Source: Apostichopus japonicus
Lineage: Eukaryota; Echinodermata; Holothuroidea; Aspidochirotida; Stichopodidae
Length of the DNA: 64,000 nucleotides
Direction: 5' to 3'
Assembly: GCF_037975245.1 (NCBI RefSeq)
Contig: NC_092569.1
Span: 9,781,001 to 9,845,000, forward strand
The position numbers and the translations under genes were made by a program. Position 1 is the stretch's first letter; each line of letters begins with the position of its first letter. Shown piece by piece: positions 1 through 11,684 of this stretch. The notes under the pieces are model-generated. The model was not told the DNA's origin, made no database searches, and saw only the letters and a program-made list of their open reading frames with translations.

Positions 1-900
1 TATAGATAGTGTGGTAACATCCTAATTGTACAGTATCTACTTCATTATAGATACTGTGGAATGAATAAATGGAGAACATCCTAATTGTACAGTTTCTACT
101 TCATTTTAGATAGTGTGGTAACATCCTAATTGTACAGTTTCTACTTCATTTTAGATAGTGTGGTAACATCCTAATTGTACAGTATCAACTTCATTTTAGA
201 TAGTGTGGTAACATCCTAATTGTACAGTATCAACTTCATTTTAGATAGTGTGGTAACATCCTAATTGTACAGTATCAACTTCATTTTAGATAGTGTGGTA
301 ACATCCTAATTGTACAGTATCAACTTCATTTTAGATAGTGTGGTAACATCCTAATTGTACAGTTTCTACTTCATTATAGATAGTGTGGTAACATCCTAAT
401 TGTACAGTATCAACTTCATTTTAGATAGTGTGGTAACATCCTAATTGTACAGTATCAACTTCATTTTAGATAGTGTGGTAACATCCTAATTGTACAGTAT
501 CAACTTCATTATAGATACTGTGGTAACATCCTAATTGTACAGTATCAACTTCATTTTAGATAGTGTGGTAACATCCTAATTGTACAGTTTCTACTTCATT
601 ATAGATAGTGTGGTAACATCCTAATTGTACAGTATCAACTTCATTATAGATACTGTGGTAACATCCTAATTGTACAGTATCAACTTCATTATAGATAGTG
701 TGGTAACATCCTAATTGTACAGTATCTACTTCATTATAGATACTGTGGAATGAATAAATGGAGAACATCCTAATTGTACAGTTTATACTTCATTATACAG
801 TAGATACTGTGGTAACATCCTAATTGTACAATTATCAACTTCTTTATAGATACTTTGGAATGATTAAATGGATAACATCCTAATTGCATAGTAATCTACT
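1..900. repeat. 45-bp minisatellite, about 20 copies, running off the left edge
   Basis: Tandem copies of a 45-bp unit. Its conserved core is ACATCCTAATTGTACAG, followed by TATCAACTTCATT or TTTCTACTTCATT and TAGATAGTGTGGTA. Successive cores at 121, 166, 211 and onward are exactly 45 bp apart. The last copies (about 740-900) are diverged and carry a short insertion. Because 45 is a multiple of three, frames stay open and give a spurious 70-residue minus-strand frame. Some units pair internally: CAGTATCTA and TAGATACTG flank an 8-nt loop at 31-56. Confidence 0.97.
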
Positions 901-1016
901 ACATTTATAGTGTTTCATACATGTATGGATGTTTACTCGTAACCTTTAATAGGTTAATACTGTACATCGGCTTTCATGAAGATTTAGACTTTTGAAATGT
1001 ATTTTATTAAGGCCTA

Positions 1017-1107
1017 TGACATCATCAGGGGCATGACGTCAGTGGAGAAAGATAGCCTGGAAACTTGATTCGTCCAGCTAATGTAAAGAATGACATCATT
1101 GACGTCA
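1017..1107. promoter_or_regulatory. cluster of four CRE/ATF-like octamers
   Basis: TGACATCA at 1017-1024, the full palindromic CRE TGACGTCA at 1034-1041, TGACATCA again at 1091-1098 and TGACGTCA at 1100-1107. TGACGTCA is the established CREB/ATF binding site. Four exact or one-mismatch octamers in 91 bp of intron make a plausible enhancer-type element, but function is inference only. Confidence 0.35.
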
Positions 1108-1624
1108 TCTGCATGTAGTGCAAACATCTTGCAGTGTCTGCAGGGAATCCAAGCCTGGGAATTTCTTCTCCCTGATGCCTGTCTATTCCAACCAGTTGGA
1201 TTTTCGTTTGCATTGATCAACTAATGATGGCTGTGAAGCTGTTCGCCACAAGTTCCACCATTTGAAAGGGGACCCCTTACCCCCTAGGTTGGATCTTCTG
1301 GTCTGTTCGGGTCAAGTCACAGAGGTAGTTTCTTTCTCGCCCTGCTTGAGCACTGTAGTCGTCAATTCCAACAGTTACATCCCGCAAGAAGGAGGGGAAA
1401 AAAAAAAATCTAGACTTTGCTGACTCTATTTAGTTTAACTCGTTCAGACACGTGCTGAACAATTATATCAGAGGACTGGAGGACTGTAACTGTTAGACTA
1501 TTATGACTGGCTCAAACTCTAACTTGCGATCGTTATGTTGCTGCTAGTAGGTGAATCCAACCATATGGTAAAGACATCATTGCGTGCCCGATGTTTAGGT
1601 ACGGCCAAGAGTTGAATTTTGTTC

Positions 1625-1690
1625 CGCTTTCCCGGTACGTAGCGCGCTATAAATGTCTCTGATTGGCTGATTAGAAGGTCATCAAACTTT
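1625..1690 (+). promoter_or_regulatory. possible promoter-like patch (weak)
   Basis: A locally GC-rich stretch (CCCGGTACGTAGCGCGC) is followed at once by CTATAAATG and then by GATTGGCTGA, an inverted CCAAT box. The order resembles a TATA/CCAAT promoter but no transcript or coding start follows that I can recognise. Confidence 0.15.
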
Positions 1691-3084
1691 CGGAACTACT
1701 GTACTTGCGTGAGTTCAACGACCAATTAAAGAAGCGATGAATAATAGAAAGACCAGTGCTTAATAGAGGGGAATATATATATGGTTCATGTGACCTAAAT
1801 CACCAGATAAGGGCATAGTGGTTTCTGCTGTGTAACATAGATCAGCACATACTGCTAGCTGTAGATCAAATTACTTAAATTAACCCATGTTGTTTGTAAG
1901 ACAATGTCTGACTCCAATGCTCTTATTCTTATTTCTTAAATGTTTGTTAATACATGTCTGGATGATATGCAATATTGCTCATAGAATATGGCATTCATTC
2001 TAGTCATGGTAGCAAACTATATCGAAACTTAGTCACAGAACAACTTTGAAATTATAATCTGAAACCTTCCATTGTATTCTAGTCGTTGTTTGCAAAGTTG
2101 GACAAATTAATTGTGTATTAACCCTTAAATAAAAAAAAAATGGTAATCTAGTGGTACTATTAAGCTTGCATACTTCTACACAATATTGACCTGCACATTC
2201 AAATTACAAGTGAATAAGACAAAGCATCTATACTGTTAATTAGTATGGAAACAATTTTACGAGCCAGTTGTTCTGTAATATTTGCCATCATTGGTTTGTG
2301 ACTGTTGGATGCATAGTGTAACTTGTATTATATAAATGACAGTGGTTAATTTATATAACTTTTGAACTTTTGATCTACCTATATAATTTATGTGATGGAA
2401 TTGTTTGTACAAGTATTAATTGTTTGGAATGGAACTTTAACTGTCTCATGGTCTATCCATCAATTTATCAGCTTAGAAGTAATTCTCATGAATGTTTTTA
2501 TCCACATTCACCCCCCCTTCCTCCCCCCTCACTGTAAATCCATATGTTTTCATATCATGTTTTTTATTGCTTCTTCAAATGTTTATCGTAAGAGGTCCTC
2601 CTCAGTTTAGCGAACTGTCAGCGGTAGCTAGCCTTACGTCGGTGGTCCTTGGGATGATTTCTATAATAACATTTATCTTGTTGTTCTTTTAATTAGCGCA
2701 TAATGGTCACAGTTGGAGGCTAATCATGGAGTACCTCTACCATAGAACCATGTGGTTTTAGTGATTCTTGAATGAGACCTACTGTACCATCTTAAAGTAG
2801 CTTATTGAGTTTATATTAATCAAAGTTTTAGCTTCGCAAAGATTTATTGACAGTTTTGTTGACAATGTACAGTGATGCAATTAACAAACTTGAAAAAAAT
2901 CTGTAGGTTTTTTGTGATCACTCAAGAATTATATAAAAGGCGAATGGACATTTTTGAAAAAAAGGATAAAGAATTTGGTAGATTAATTTATTGTGGTGAA
3001 GGCCTCAGTGATCACTAGTTTTGTATTAATGAATACCAAGTCAATTCTATTTTCTTCTACCTTGTATTAAATGTATTTTGGGGA

Positions 3085-3142
3085 ATAAAAGGTATGGGAG
3101 TGGGGGTAGGGTGGGCATGTGGAGGGGGGTGGGATGTGGGGA
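3085..3142 (+). other. G-rich tract with quadruplex potential
   Basis: Repeated GGG to GGGGGG runs separated by short A/T spacers in intronic sequence. The pattern of at least four G3+ runs with loops under seven bases fits the usual G-quadruplex rule. Confidence 0.5.
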
Positions 3143-3889
3143 TAGCAATGTACTTTGAGCATATATGTAGTCCGTTCTGAGTTTGGATGGTACTCTTTTG
3201 ATCATTTCTGAATATTAGTCTAAAATATATAGTTCTAGTTTATATATTGTAAATAATTGCACAGTAGGTAGTTCTGTGTTATGTAATTATCACAATCATA
3301 TCTAGGAAACTTACATCTCTCTTTGCAACATGCTTGACAGACATTGAATGCTTAAATGACAGCAAGGATTAAGAAGAGATAACCACTCTTCATCTTTTGA
3401 TCCCATGAGGATGGGAGATTTGTGCCAGTAATAACAATGTTCACCAACATACAGTACTCACAGGAGTCTGAGAAGATTGGGGAACATTTATGATATTGTT
3501 CAACTGCACCTTAAAAGACATTAAGAATGTTCAGTTATCCTTACTGCATCACTGTAGAGTATGTTACTCTTGCTGCCCATGAAGAATTGAAATGAATTCT
3601 AAAACTATAATATTGAAACAGGAATATATAAGTCTGTAAGCTTGAGGGACAAAACTTGCTTTATTGAGAGATGATTTCCCAATGAACCCATTAAAAACAA
3701 ACTTCAGTAGAGAAAGGAAGATACAGGAATGGTGCAATTTCATTAGAAGTTAAGAAAGTTTCAAATTTTTCCAGTTCTTACATACATGAATGATGAATCA
3801 TACTATATACATCTTTTCTATGGTTTATGTTCCTTGGAGAGATATTTTCTAAACTTTAATTTTGGACATTTTTTGCTTTATTTTCATAG

Positions 3890-3997
3890 GTAAACGTGCA
3901 ATTTGCAGGACACACAGCCCTCCAGGCAGCTAGTCAGAATGGGCACACAGATGTGGTTAATGTCTTCATCAAACATGGCGTGGATATGGAAGTTGAG
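3890..3997 (+). CDS. mib1: mib1 exon A: ankyrin-repeat segment of Mind bomb 1 E3 ligase
   Basis: A 108-bp exon of exactly 36 codons, phase 0 at both ends. It reads V-N-V-Q-F-A and then [17 protein letters not shown], ending H-G-V-D-M-E-V-E. The G-H-T-A-L-Q-A-A and N-G-H-x-D-V-V pattern is a canonical ankyrin repeat (TALxxAAxxGHxxVVxxL), and the wording is that of MIB1 rather than MIB2. MIB1 is a cytoplasmic RING E3 ligase that ubiquitinates the Delta/Jagged tail, driving ligand endocytosis in Notch-signal-sending cells; the ankyrin block lies between the N-terminal substrate-binding region and the C-terminal RINGs. The acceptor is TTTTCATAG (AG at 3888-3889) and the donor GTATGA (GT at 3998). 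Reading into the intron meets TGA at the second codon, so splicing is required. The segment is too short for an ATG-based gene call. Confidence 0.93.
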
Positions 3998-4783
3998 GTA
4001 TGAAAGGTTTAAAATTGACAAATGGAATCCATAAGATATTGGTCATTCCATAAATACATTCCATCAAAGAAGAGCTTCAAGTTTGTGTAATTTCTTCTTG
4101 ACCTCATTTACTGACAGAACCAGCTAACTTTTACTGACTGTTGTCCTAAAACGTTTAATTATCCTATATGGGTAAAGCTACTCTATATTGTAGGATATTA
4201 TCAACATTGATTTCCGAATAAAGGGCAGAGGGAAATATTGATTGAAGCAATGGGCAACATAGAACCAAAAATTCTCTTTATAACCTGTAATACGCAGCAT
4301 AATCCCGTTGAAGCCTACGGCCTGAAGGGTCCACATACCAAGTCAGTGCAAACATTGTTTGGTGATGTCTCAATACTAAGTTAGTGCAAACATTGTTTGG
4401 TGATATCTCAAATTGCCAACAAGACACCTGCTGAAGTACAGTGGTATTTGAGATATTTTTGAAACAATAAAGGTAGTGCACACATTGCTTACCTGTCTCT
4501 GCACAAGTAGTGCACTATGTTTCCCTTTTCCCACGTACTGTGGAAGGAAGAAGGAGAATGAATGTGCTTTTTCATGCTAATAACAGTGCACTATGAAGGT
4601 TACCCAGATAGTACATGGTAAAACAAGAGTATGGTGCTTGTATTTCAAGCTGGTCAGTGCACTGGTTTTTATCTTCAAACTATGTAGTTTATTTAGAGAT
4701 TTCACAGACTTTTGGCTCTGATCACCCTGTTTGGTTTGTATACAACTAGTATGATGTAATGGCTTTATCATCTTACTCGACAG
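3998..4783 (+). other. mib1: mib1 intron between exons A and B (786 bp)
   Basis: Bounded by GTATGA and CTCGACAG. It contains a degenerate two-copy direct repeat of about 38 bp near 4338-4411, whose shared core is GTGCAAACATTGTTTGGTGAT. The minus-strand open frames here are short and unrecognisable, and I see no gene other than mib1. Confidence 0.85.
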
Positions 4784-4981
4784 GACAAAGACGGTGACAG
4801 GGCCATTCACCATGCAGCATTTGGAGACGAACCCTCCATCATTGAACTGTTACAATCTGGAGGGGTGGATCTCAATGCCAGGAACAAACGGCGTCAAACT
4901 GCCCTTCATATCGGAGTTAACAAAGGACATTTTGGAGTTGTGGAAATGCTTCTGAAATTGGAATGTCATCCAAGCTTACAG
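4784..4981 (+). CDS. mib1: mib1 exon B: two ankyrin repeats of Mind bomb 1
   Basis: A 198-bp exon of 66 codons, phase 0 at both ends, continuing exon A in frame. It begins [16 protein letters not shown], passes through [14 protein letters not shown] and [13 protein letters not shown], and ends E-C-H-P-S-L-Q. These are near-verbatim MIB1 ankyrin signatures (D-G-D-R-A-x-H-H-A-A-F-G-D-E, N-A-R-N-K-R-R-Q-T), whereas MIB2 has different wording at these points. Human MIB1 as I remember it reads T-P-L-H-I-A-V at the second repeat, so T-A-L-H-I-G-V here is a mild divergence. The acceptor is CTTACTCGACAG (AG at 4782-4783) and the donor CAG|GTAAGG (GT at 4982). If the donor failed, translation would run 25 codons into the intron to TAA at 5057. 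Ankyrin repeats form the scaffold between substrate-binding and RING domains in this Notch-ligand E3. Confidence 0.95.
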
Positions 4982-7900
4982 GTAAGGGCATTATTAAAGG
5001 TAGTTGGTGTGAGTAAGACAACTGGAAAGAGAGTACCAGAATTAAAAAAAACAATATAAACTGCATGACATGTAACTTCTAGTCTGGAATGAATACCTTG
5101 CTATAGTCAAGAGAAATTATGGTCTTCTCTCAGAAGGGATAAATCCTTGAAGGGAAGATATTTACTGACTTGATAAGCTGTGAATCTTAGACTTGGATGT
5201 AAACAATACATCAACACCACAAAGGTCTTGCATGGTGACTCTCAATACATGCAAGATGTTACACTAAAGTTGGTAACCAATATCCCAGAAACAAAAGTAG
5301 CCAATTGAATGCATATATACTATGAAGAAAATAAATTGTAAGGCTTAGAATAATTTGGAAGCAAAAATGTAATCATAACGGGAAGATTTGGTTTTTCTTC
5401 CGTAATGATTATTTATAGCTGATTTCATGATGACGCTCCCTTTTAAAACAGTTAAATGAGACAAGAAGGAGAATCTGGTTTGGTTCAGATCTCTTGTGTG
5501 GAGGATTACAACATTGAATCATTAACTGGAGGATGGTCACAGCTTACACCTCAAATTAAGAAGTGAACTGCCATATTATTACATGATGAAGGCAATCACA
5601 GTCTGTATTAGTAACTGTTAGTCGATCATACAGTTACCCATATCTACCCAACTGTAATAATTACAGTATAAAAGCCTGCAGTAGTAGATAGATGGGGAAG
5701 CAAGCAGCTACCTGATGATAAAGTCCATGGATGGAGGGTCAGTGATTTAGGTGGCATTTAATGACCGTCTCAAATGATTTGATCATCATGTGCTGTTAGA
5801 TGGACACGGTATAACATCATGATCAGCATGTGTATGGAGTAAACCTTCTTGGTCTTGTGGAGAGGGAAGCTAACGTTTTAAAAAAGGAAGGTCTTCTATA
5901 CTTGTTGAAGTTGTAATAAAGTCAAGCTCAAAATTAATTACTTAGCGATATGGTTTAGGTAGATCGTTCAAGTCGAATATAAATTGTAACCTTTGGCTTG
6001 TCGTAGAAAAATTTTACCAATAACTCTTGATTGTTAATTACTGATAATAATTGTTATTAATATTTGTAATGAAGGTAAGTATAGATTGATGACCATGCTA
6101 TTGACCTGGTGATGGACGATGGGTCACTATTAGAAGTGACGTCTTAAGGCCAACGGAAATAATTTAATCATAGTCGTCTGCTAGATGGACACAGTATGAC
6201 ATCACCTGGCTGTTATGATAGACAATTTATATTTAGAGAGGGATGCAATAACACTCATTGTCCTCTCAGAAGTTGCATCGATTGTTATCATTAATATCTT
6301 GCCGACACTTAACTGCAATCCAAAGAAGGGGGGGGAGGGGGCTACGGTTGTAGTCTTGGGAGACAAGCGGGATATACATGTATACATCTGGTAATTAGTA
6401 ATAATTAATGAAATGGTGACAGCATTTATTAAGGTAGTGATAAATTAATGAAGATGCTTACCACGTGACAATTAATGATAGGTGACTGTTAAAAATAATT
6501 TTTAAAATTAAAATGCCACAGACCATAGCCTAAAATGTATTTCCAATATTCGTAGAATCTTTTTTACATCTTTTTGGAATATTTATATCTTTTTGGAATA
6601 AGCAAAATTCTTAAAACTTCACAATTGCTAGCAGCACAAGCTGAACAGCAATTTATTATCAGACTATGGACAGTGATCTTGTTGTGAACTTTTACTTTTT
6701 GTTCACAAAGGCACAGTGTGATATCAGTCCAATTCCAGGGGTTGTTGGGATACATACATATTCATATTTATTCTATAGTCAGTCAAAACATGTTAAAATT
6801 GATAAAAAGTTGTAAAGAAATGAGATTTGATACGTATAGGTTCACAAACGTCAGTTTCTCGTTTGTAAAACTGTGTTTGACATAGAAAGCAGAACGATTC
6901 CTGGTCACATATCCAAAGAAGAAGTTTGAAGAAAAAGAGGCAGGTTTCATAATTTCCCTGCAACCCCCTCTTTAGTTTGTCTTTAATAAATGGTTAGAAA
7001 ATGTTTGCATAAATTACTTTAAGACAAAAAAAAAGAGAAAAAAAGGAAATGAAAGGAAAAAGGCCTTGATACAATGATTGAAACTAGGAAAAAATGTTGG
7101 TCAATTTCATTAAGAATCTACATATGTTTTGACAGTGATAGTTGTGCAGCTTCCAGTCCTTTTAACTGCTACATTGTGTTGGTTCGTGCAGAATGTAAGT
7201 CTTTTTACAGGGAGAAGTTTATGAATGTGTATCATTTGTGAGTTTCTTTTAAATTTCCATTGAGCAATATTTTCGTGTGTGTCTGAACATATATATTGGA
7301 TTATTTGACCTTATGAAATATATTTCTAAGTATATAAAGCATTATGATTTCAGTTAGCCTCAGATCTGTGGCAGGAAGAGAGCAGGTTTGTGCTACTCTT
7401 CAGTGGTAACTACTGTAACCGCTCGCTCTCTCGCATAATAGATATATATAGTATCTCATACAGACATCATCATACAACACTGTGTGCAACCATCATCAGT
7501 GTGATATGCTGCATGCGCTAGAGTATGTGTTTAACCTGTTGCAAGTAAAACATCCCACCCGGCAGCCAGGTCGTTACATAGTGGTGAATCCTTCAAGTTT
7601 AATCGTCTTCCTAGCAGTTTTCAAGCCAGTGTAGTAAATTGAGTTACGATAGAACTCTGACTCAATTTGAATTACCATGGCAGGTGATTTACTGCTTTCG
7701 GCCGAGGTTTATTATAAATGTCTGGGACAAGTTGGCGGCGTGAAAAATATGTGTTATGACTTTGAGGCGAACCAGAGGGGAAGTCCCCCCCCCCATCCAA
7801 GTGGTATAGTTGAAATTGGGTAGCGTAACCACAAACGTTTCTGGAAGGTCATTATCTGTGTGGTATTAGTTTTCTTGTTGTAGTTACCAGTGGTGTATCT

Positions 7901-8767
7901 GGTTGACATGGTGCTGCTTTGGTATCATGTATTTAGTGATAAACTAGTAATGTAAACAATCACATGGTCGGGGTAATATCTAAATGATTTCAGAATGTCC
8001 TTCAGTCGTCCCTGTTTTAATTTGTAAATTGTGATTTAAAGCAACTGTGATAGTTACTTTAAGGCTTATATGGAAATCTTATGATGTGATGCAGCTACTG
8101 TATGTGAGGAAGCTTTTCTAAAAAGCTGATTAATATTGTTCGCTCATTGCGAACCTTTTACTCATTTTGGGAAGACTAAAGAGTTACCCAAATGCACTGG
8201 TCGTTAAATGACAATTTTGTAATTTAAGTGATTCAGTTTTTTTTTGCATTTTTAGTGTTCATTCAGCAGAATTCTTGACACACAGCACATGTTGGTTTGC
8301 AAGGAGTAAAATTGCCTCTGGTGGTTGTGAAGTTCTTATAGAGATGGGTTATTTGTAGTTTGACCAAGCAAAAATATGTGTGAAATTTAGCCTGGGGCAT
8401 CTCTGGTACCAGAGATGTGTCAGCAAAGCCTGTACCACCTCGATGTATGCAGCTACACTGTGTATTGTGATTGTTGCTTAACAGTGTGTGGCACGTCATG
8501 TGAAGGATTTGGAGAGATATGACAACAATATTAGGGTTCATCCTAGAAAGATGATTTCATTAAGAAATAAATCATTTATCATGTTTATCCCACCATGCTA
8601 TTATAAACTAAGGAATGATCAATACTGTTGATGAGAGTGGCCTAGAACTCAAAGGATTAGTCAATGGTTGTAACAACGTTGGCCTCTTAGTTTCAGGAAT
8701 CTCCTGTTACGGTGTGAATTTACAATACCCATGATGACCACACTTCTTGGTACTTTCTAGTAGAAAC

Positions 8768-9431
8768 AAGAAACCCTGCAGTAGCAGAGACTGTCTGTTA
8801 GGTCCAGTACAAAAACAATCTTTCATGAAACATGCTGTATGTCACCACAGCATTAGAGACTGTCTGTTAGGTCCAGTATGAAAACAATCTTTCATGAAAC
8901 ATGCTGTATGTCACAGTAGCAGCAGAAACTGTCTGTTAGGTCCAGTATGAAAACAATCTTTCAAGAAACATGCTGTATGTCACCGTAGCAGCAGAGACTG
9001 TCTGTTAGGTCCAGTAGAAAAACAGTCTTTCATGAAACATGCTGTAAATCACTGCAGCAGCAGAGACTGTCTGTTAGGTCCAGTACGAAAAAAATCTTTC
9101 AAGAAACATGCTGTATGTCACCATAGCAGCAGAGACTGTCTGTTAGGTCCAGTATGAAAACAATCTTTCATGAAACATGCTGTATGTCACCACAGCATTA
9201 GAGACTGTCTGTTAGATCCAGTAGGAAAACAATCTTTTATGAAACATGCTGTTTGTCACCGTAGCAGCAGAGACTGTCTGTTAGGTCCAGTAGGAAAATG
9301 ATCTTTCATGAAACATGCTGTATGTCACCACAGCAGCAGAAACTGTCTGTTAGGTCCAGTAGGAAAACAATCTTTCATGAAACATGCTGTATGTCACCGC
9401 AGTAGCAGAAACTGTCTGTCAGGTCCAGTAG
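8768..9431. repeat. 69-bp minisatellite, about 9.5 copies
   Basis: The unit contains GAGACTGTCTGTTAGGTCCA, then AAAACAATCTTTCATGAAAC, then ATGCTGTATGTCACC. Starts at 8787 and 8856 give a 69-bp period that holds through the array to about 9409. Copies differ by scattered substitutions, mainly in the CACAGCATTA versus CGTAGCAGCA linker. Confidence 0.95.
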
Positions 9432-10564
9432 TTGTATGTTTTTGACTCATAACAATCACCTTTATAAATGGTTTAATAGCCATTTTAGTTTAATCTTAAA
9501 ACCAACTCACCATAAACTGATTTCTTTTTACTTTCCGTTCTTGTTGTGATAAATTCATGACACTGGTACCTTCGTCAATATACTGTAATTTGTAGAGGAG
9601 TACTTAAAGGTGATTTTGTTCGCTCACGTAACTCACGATTAACTTGATGGATTTATCAAAGTCCCAGTAGAGTATTATAAAACACCCAAGGACTGCACAA
9701 GATGCTATATGATCATCAATTGGGGGACCTGAGATGAGATTTACTTTTGGTTGTGCAAAGAGATGATATGGGGAATGTACGACTGTCATCATATCAAAGA
9801 AAGATATACATGTAGGTCAGGTCACAACACCTGGAAGCAGGTTGCATTATAATGAAGCAGTCGCATGTTAATTGTTACATGCATAAATGACAGTCATAGA
9901 AGTTTATATTGATCAATATATATGCCAATAAATAGATCACTTTGTTGGTCTACAGTGAAGAGAACAAGATGTAAGAAACTGGTGAAAAATGACAGGTTTG
10001 ACAATGAATTACCATCACTCTGCAGTCTGTAATTACTCGTTATCTTGATTGGTCACAAGTGTATCACTGAAAACAGCAAATAACATTATATTGGGGAGCT
10101 TAGTTGACCTTGACTTGAGGGTGGGGGGGGGGAGGGTTAGTTTGGTTATCTGAGTGACCTATTTATTACACTGTAATTTCTCTCCAACCAAGAGTGCTTT
10201 GTATACTTGGAGATTGATCAAGTTAATGTCATATCACGGACCCTTAAATACACTACAAACATTTAACACTAGGTAACTTACCTTAAATTGACATTAAGTG
10301 CTATGCTCTAAAATGATAGGAGAGTAATATAATAGTATTTTAATTATACATACAGTATTTTGTGTTAAAACCTCAATGTATCTCATATATGGAGACACAT
10401 ATCACCATACTCAGTCAAGTACAGTTAAGAATCTAGCTTGGACTTTCTTAAGACAAATAATTGTAACTTCAGAAAAGAGGAATGCAACTGTTAGCAATAG
10501 GCCATTTAAGAAGCAGACCGCCAAGAAATTGTGAAACTCAGATGGTAATCTTCTCTCTACTAGT

Positions 10565-11022
10565 CTCTAAGTACTATTGGTTTGATGATCCTGTCACCTA
10601 CTTAAGGTAGCATCCCAGGAAGTATTTACTATTGTCTACAATTGGTTTGGTGATCATGTCACCTACTTAAGGTAGCATCCCAGGAAGTATTTACCATTGT
10701 CTACAATTGGTTTGGTGATCCTGTCACCTACTTAAGATAGCATCCCAGGTAGTATTTACCATTGTCTACAATTGGTTTGGTGATCCTGTCACCTACTTAA
10801 GATAGCATCCCAGGAAGTATTTACCATTGTCTACAATTGGTTTGGTGATCCCGTCACCTACTTACGGTAGCATTCTGGGAAGTATAGTCTACTATTGGTT
10901 TGGTGATCCTGTCATCTACTTAAGATGCATCCCGGGAAGTGTTTACCATAGTGTACTATGGGTTTGGTGATCCTGTCACCTACTTAAGATACCATCCCGG
11001 GAAGTGTTTACCATAGTCTACA
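10565..11022. repeat. 65-bp minisatellite, about 7 copies
   Basis: The unit reads GTCTACAATTGGTTTGGTGA, then TCCTGTCACCTACTTAAG, then TAGCATCCCAGGAAGTATTT. Starts at 10634 and 10699 fix the period at 65 bp. The 3' copies are shortened and diverged (CCCGGGAAGTGTTTACC). Confidence 0.93.
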
Positions 11023-11330
11023 ATCTTTATATCATCTTCTGCTTTAGAATTATGACAGAGCAGCTGTCATATGTGGGCTTATTAATCTTGTAAATGGAGA
11101 TTTTTAAGTCAGTTTTAGGCTATTGGAGCACTGTTGTACAAACCACTGTACATAGGATTAGTCAAAGATGTGTTATCATCTACTCTTAAGATAACATTCA
11201 TCTATCTACACACTTAATGGAATCTTCGGTGCACATTCTCCACTTTAAGAAAAACTGAGATCTATAGAACATTACTCTATGATATGCTAGGTGTTAGTTT
11301 TCATTTAAACAGCACAGCTTTCTACTAGAG

Positions 11331-11684
11331 CTGGGGTGGGCAACCTACGGCCTGCCAGTGATATTTTTGCGGCCCGTGAGATATCTCAAGAAAAAGAAAA
11401 AAAAATCAATCTATTTTACATCATCACAAAAAACGAGCTAGCTGCTTAGAATTTATCGGCACTCAATGATGCTGTCAGGTAGGCCTATTATCCCCATTAA
11501 TTATCAAATGTACTGTATTGACATTATGTTTTTGTGAATACACATTAAATACACACACCTATTGCTTGAAAGTCCTTGGAATCAAAGGTTTGAAATCAAC
11601 AGCAGGTCGTTGGTTAGGTGCGGCTCAGTCAATTTTTCACTCCTTATATCTGGCCCATTCATTCAAAAAGGTTGCCCACCCCTG
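11331..11684. mobile_element. hAT-like non-autonomous DNA transposon, 354 bp
   Basis: The left end CTGGGGTGGGCAACCT and the reverse complement of the right end CAGGGGTGGGCAACCT match at 15 of 16 bases, and this is the typical CAGGGGTG-type terminus of hAT elements. It is flanked by an 8-bp target-site duplication with one mismatch, TACTAGAG (11323-11330) and TAGTAGAG (11685-11692). Eight-bp duplications are the hAT hallmark. The interior (CGGCCTGCCAGTG, GCGGCCCGTGAG, an A-rich run, then GGCCCATTC near the right end) has no transposase-length frame. The open frame at 11518-11727 crosses the right end and is incidental. Confidence 0.8.

Larger units (their letters stand above)
1..3889 (+). other. 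mib1: mib1 intron (5' part, upstream of exon A)
   Basis: Non-coding sequence ending in the acceptor TTTTCATAG just before exon A. Positions 1-900 are a minisatellite and 1017-1107 hold CRE-like sites, listed separately. The remainder (about 1.1-3.9 kb) is AT-rich single-copy-looking DNA with a G-rich stretch near 3090-3141. I looked for the preceding MIB1 exon, which should encode the end of the preceding ankyrin-domain segment in phase 0, and did not recognise it. The intron therefore probably starts outside the window, though a short exon could be missed by eye. Confidence 0.7.

Noticed and set aside
1-900. CRISPR-like array
   Set aside because: The whole 45-bp unit repeats without unique spacers, and the context is a eukaryotic intron. 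The same applies to the 33-bp, 66-bp and 69-bp arrays.
4865-5059. 64-residue ankyrin protein with its own ATG
   Set aside because: The ATG is preceded by in-frame exon B coding sequence, and the C-terminal part reads through the consensus donor at 4982. It is part of the mib1 exon.
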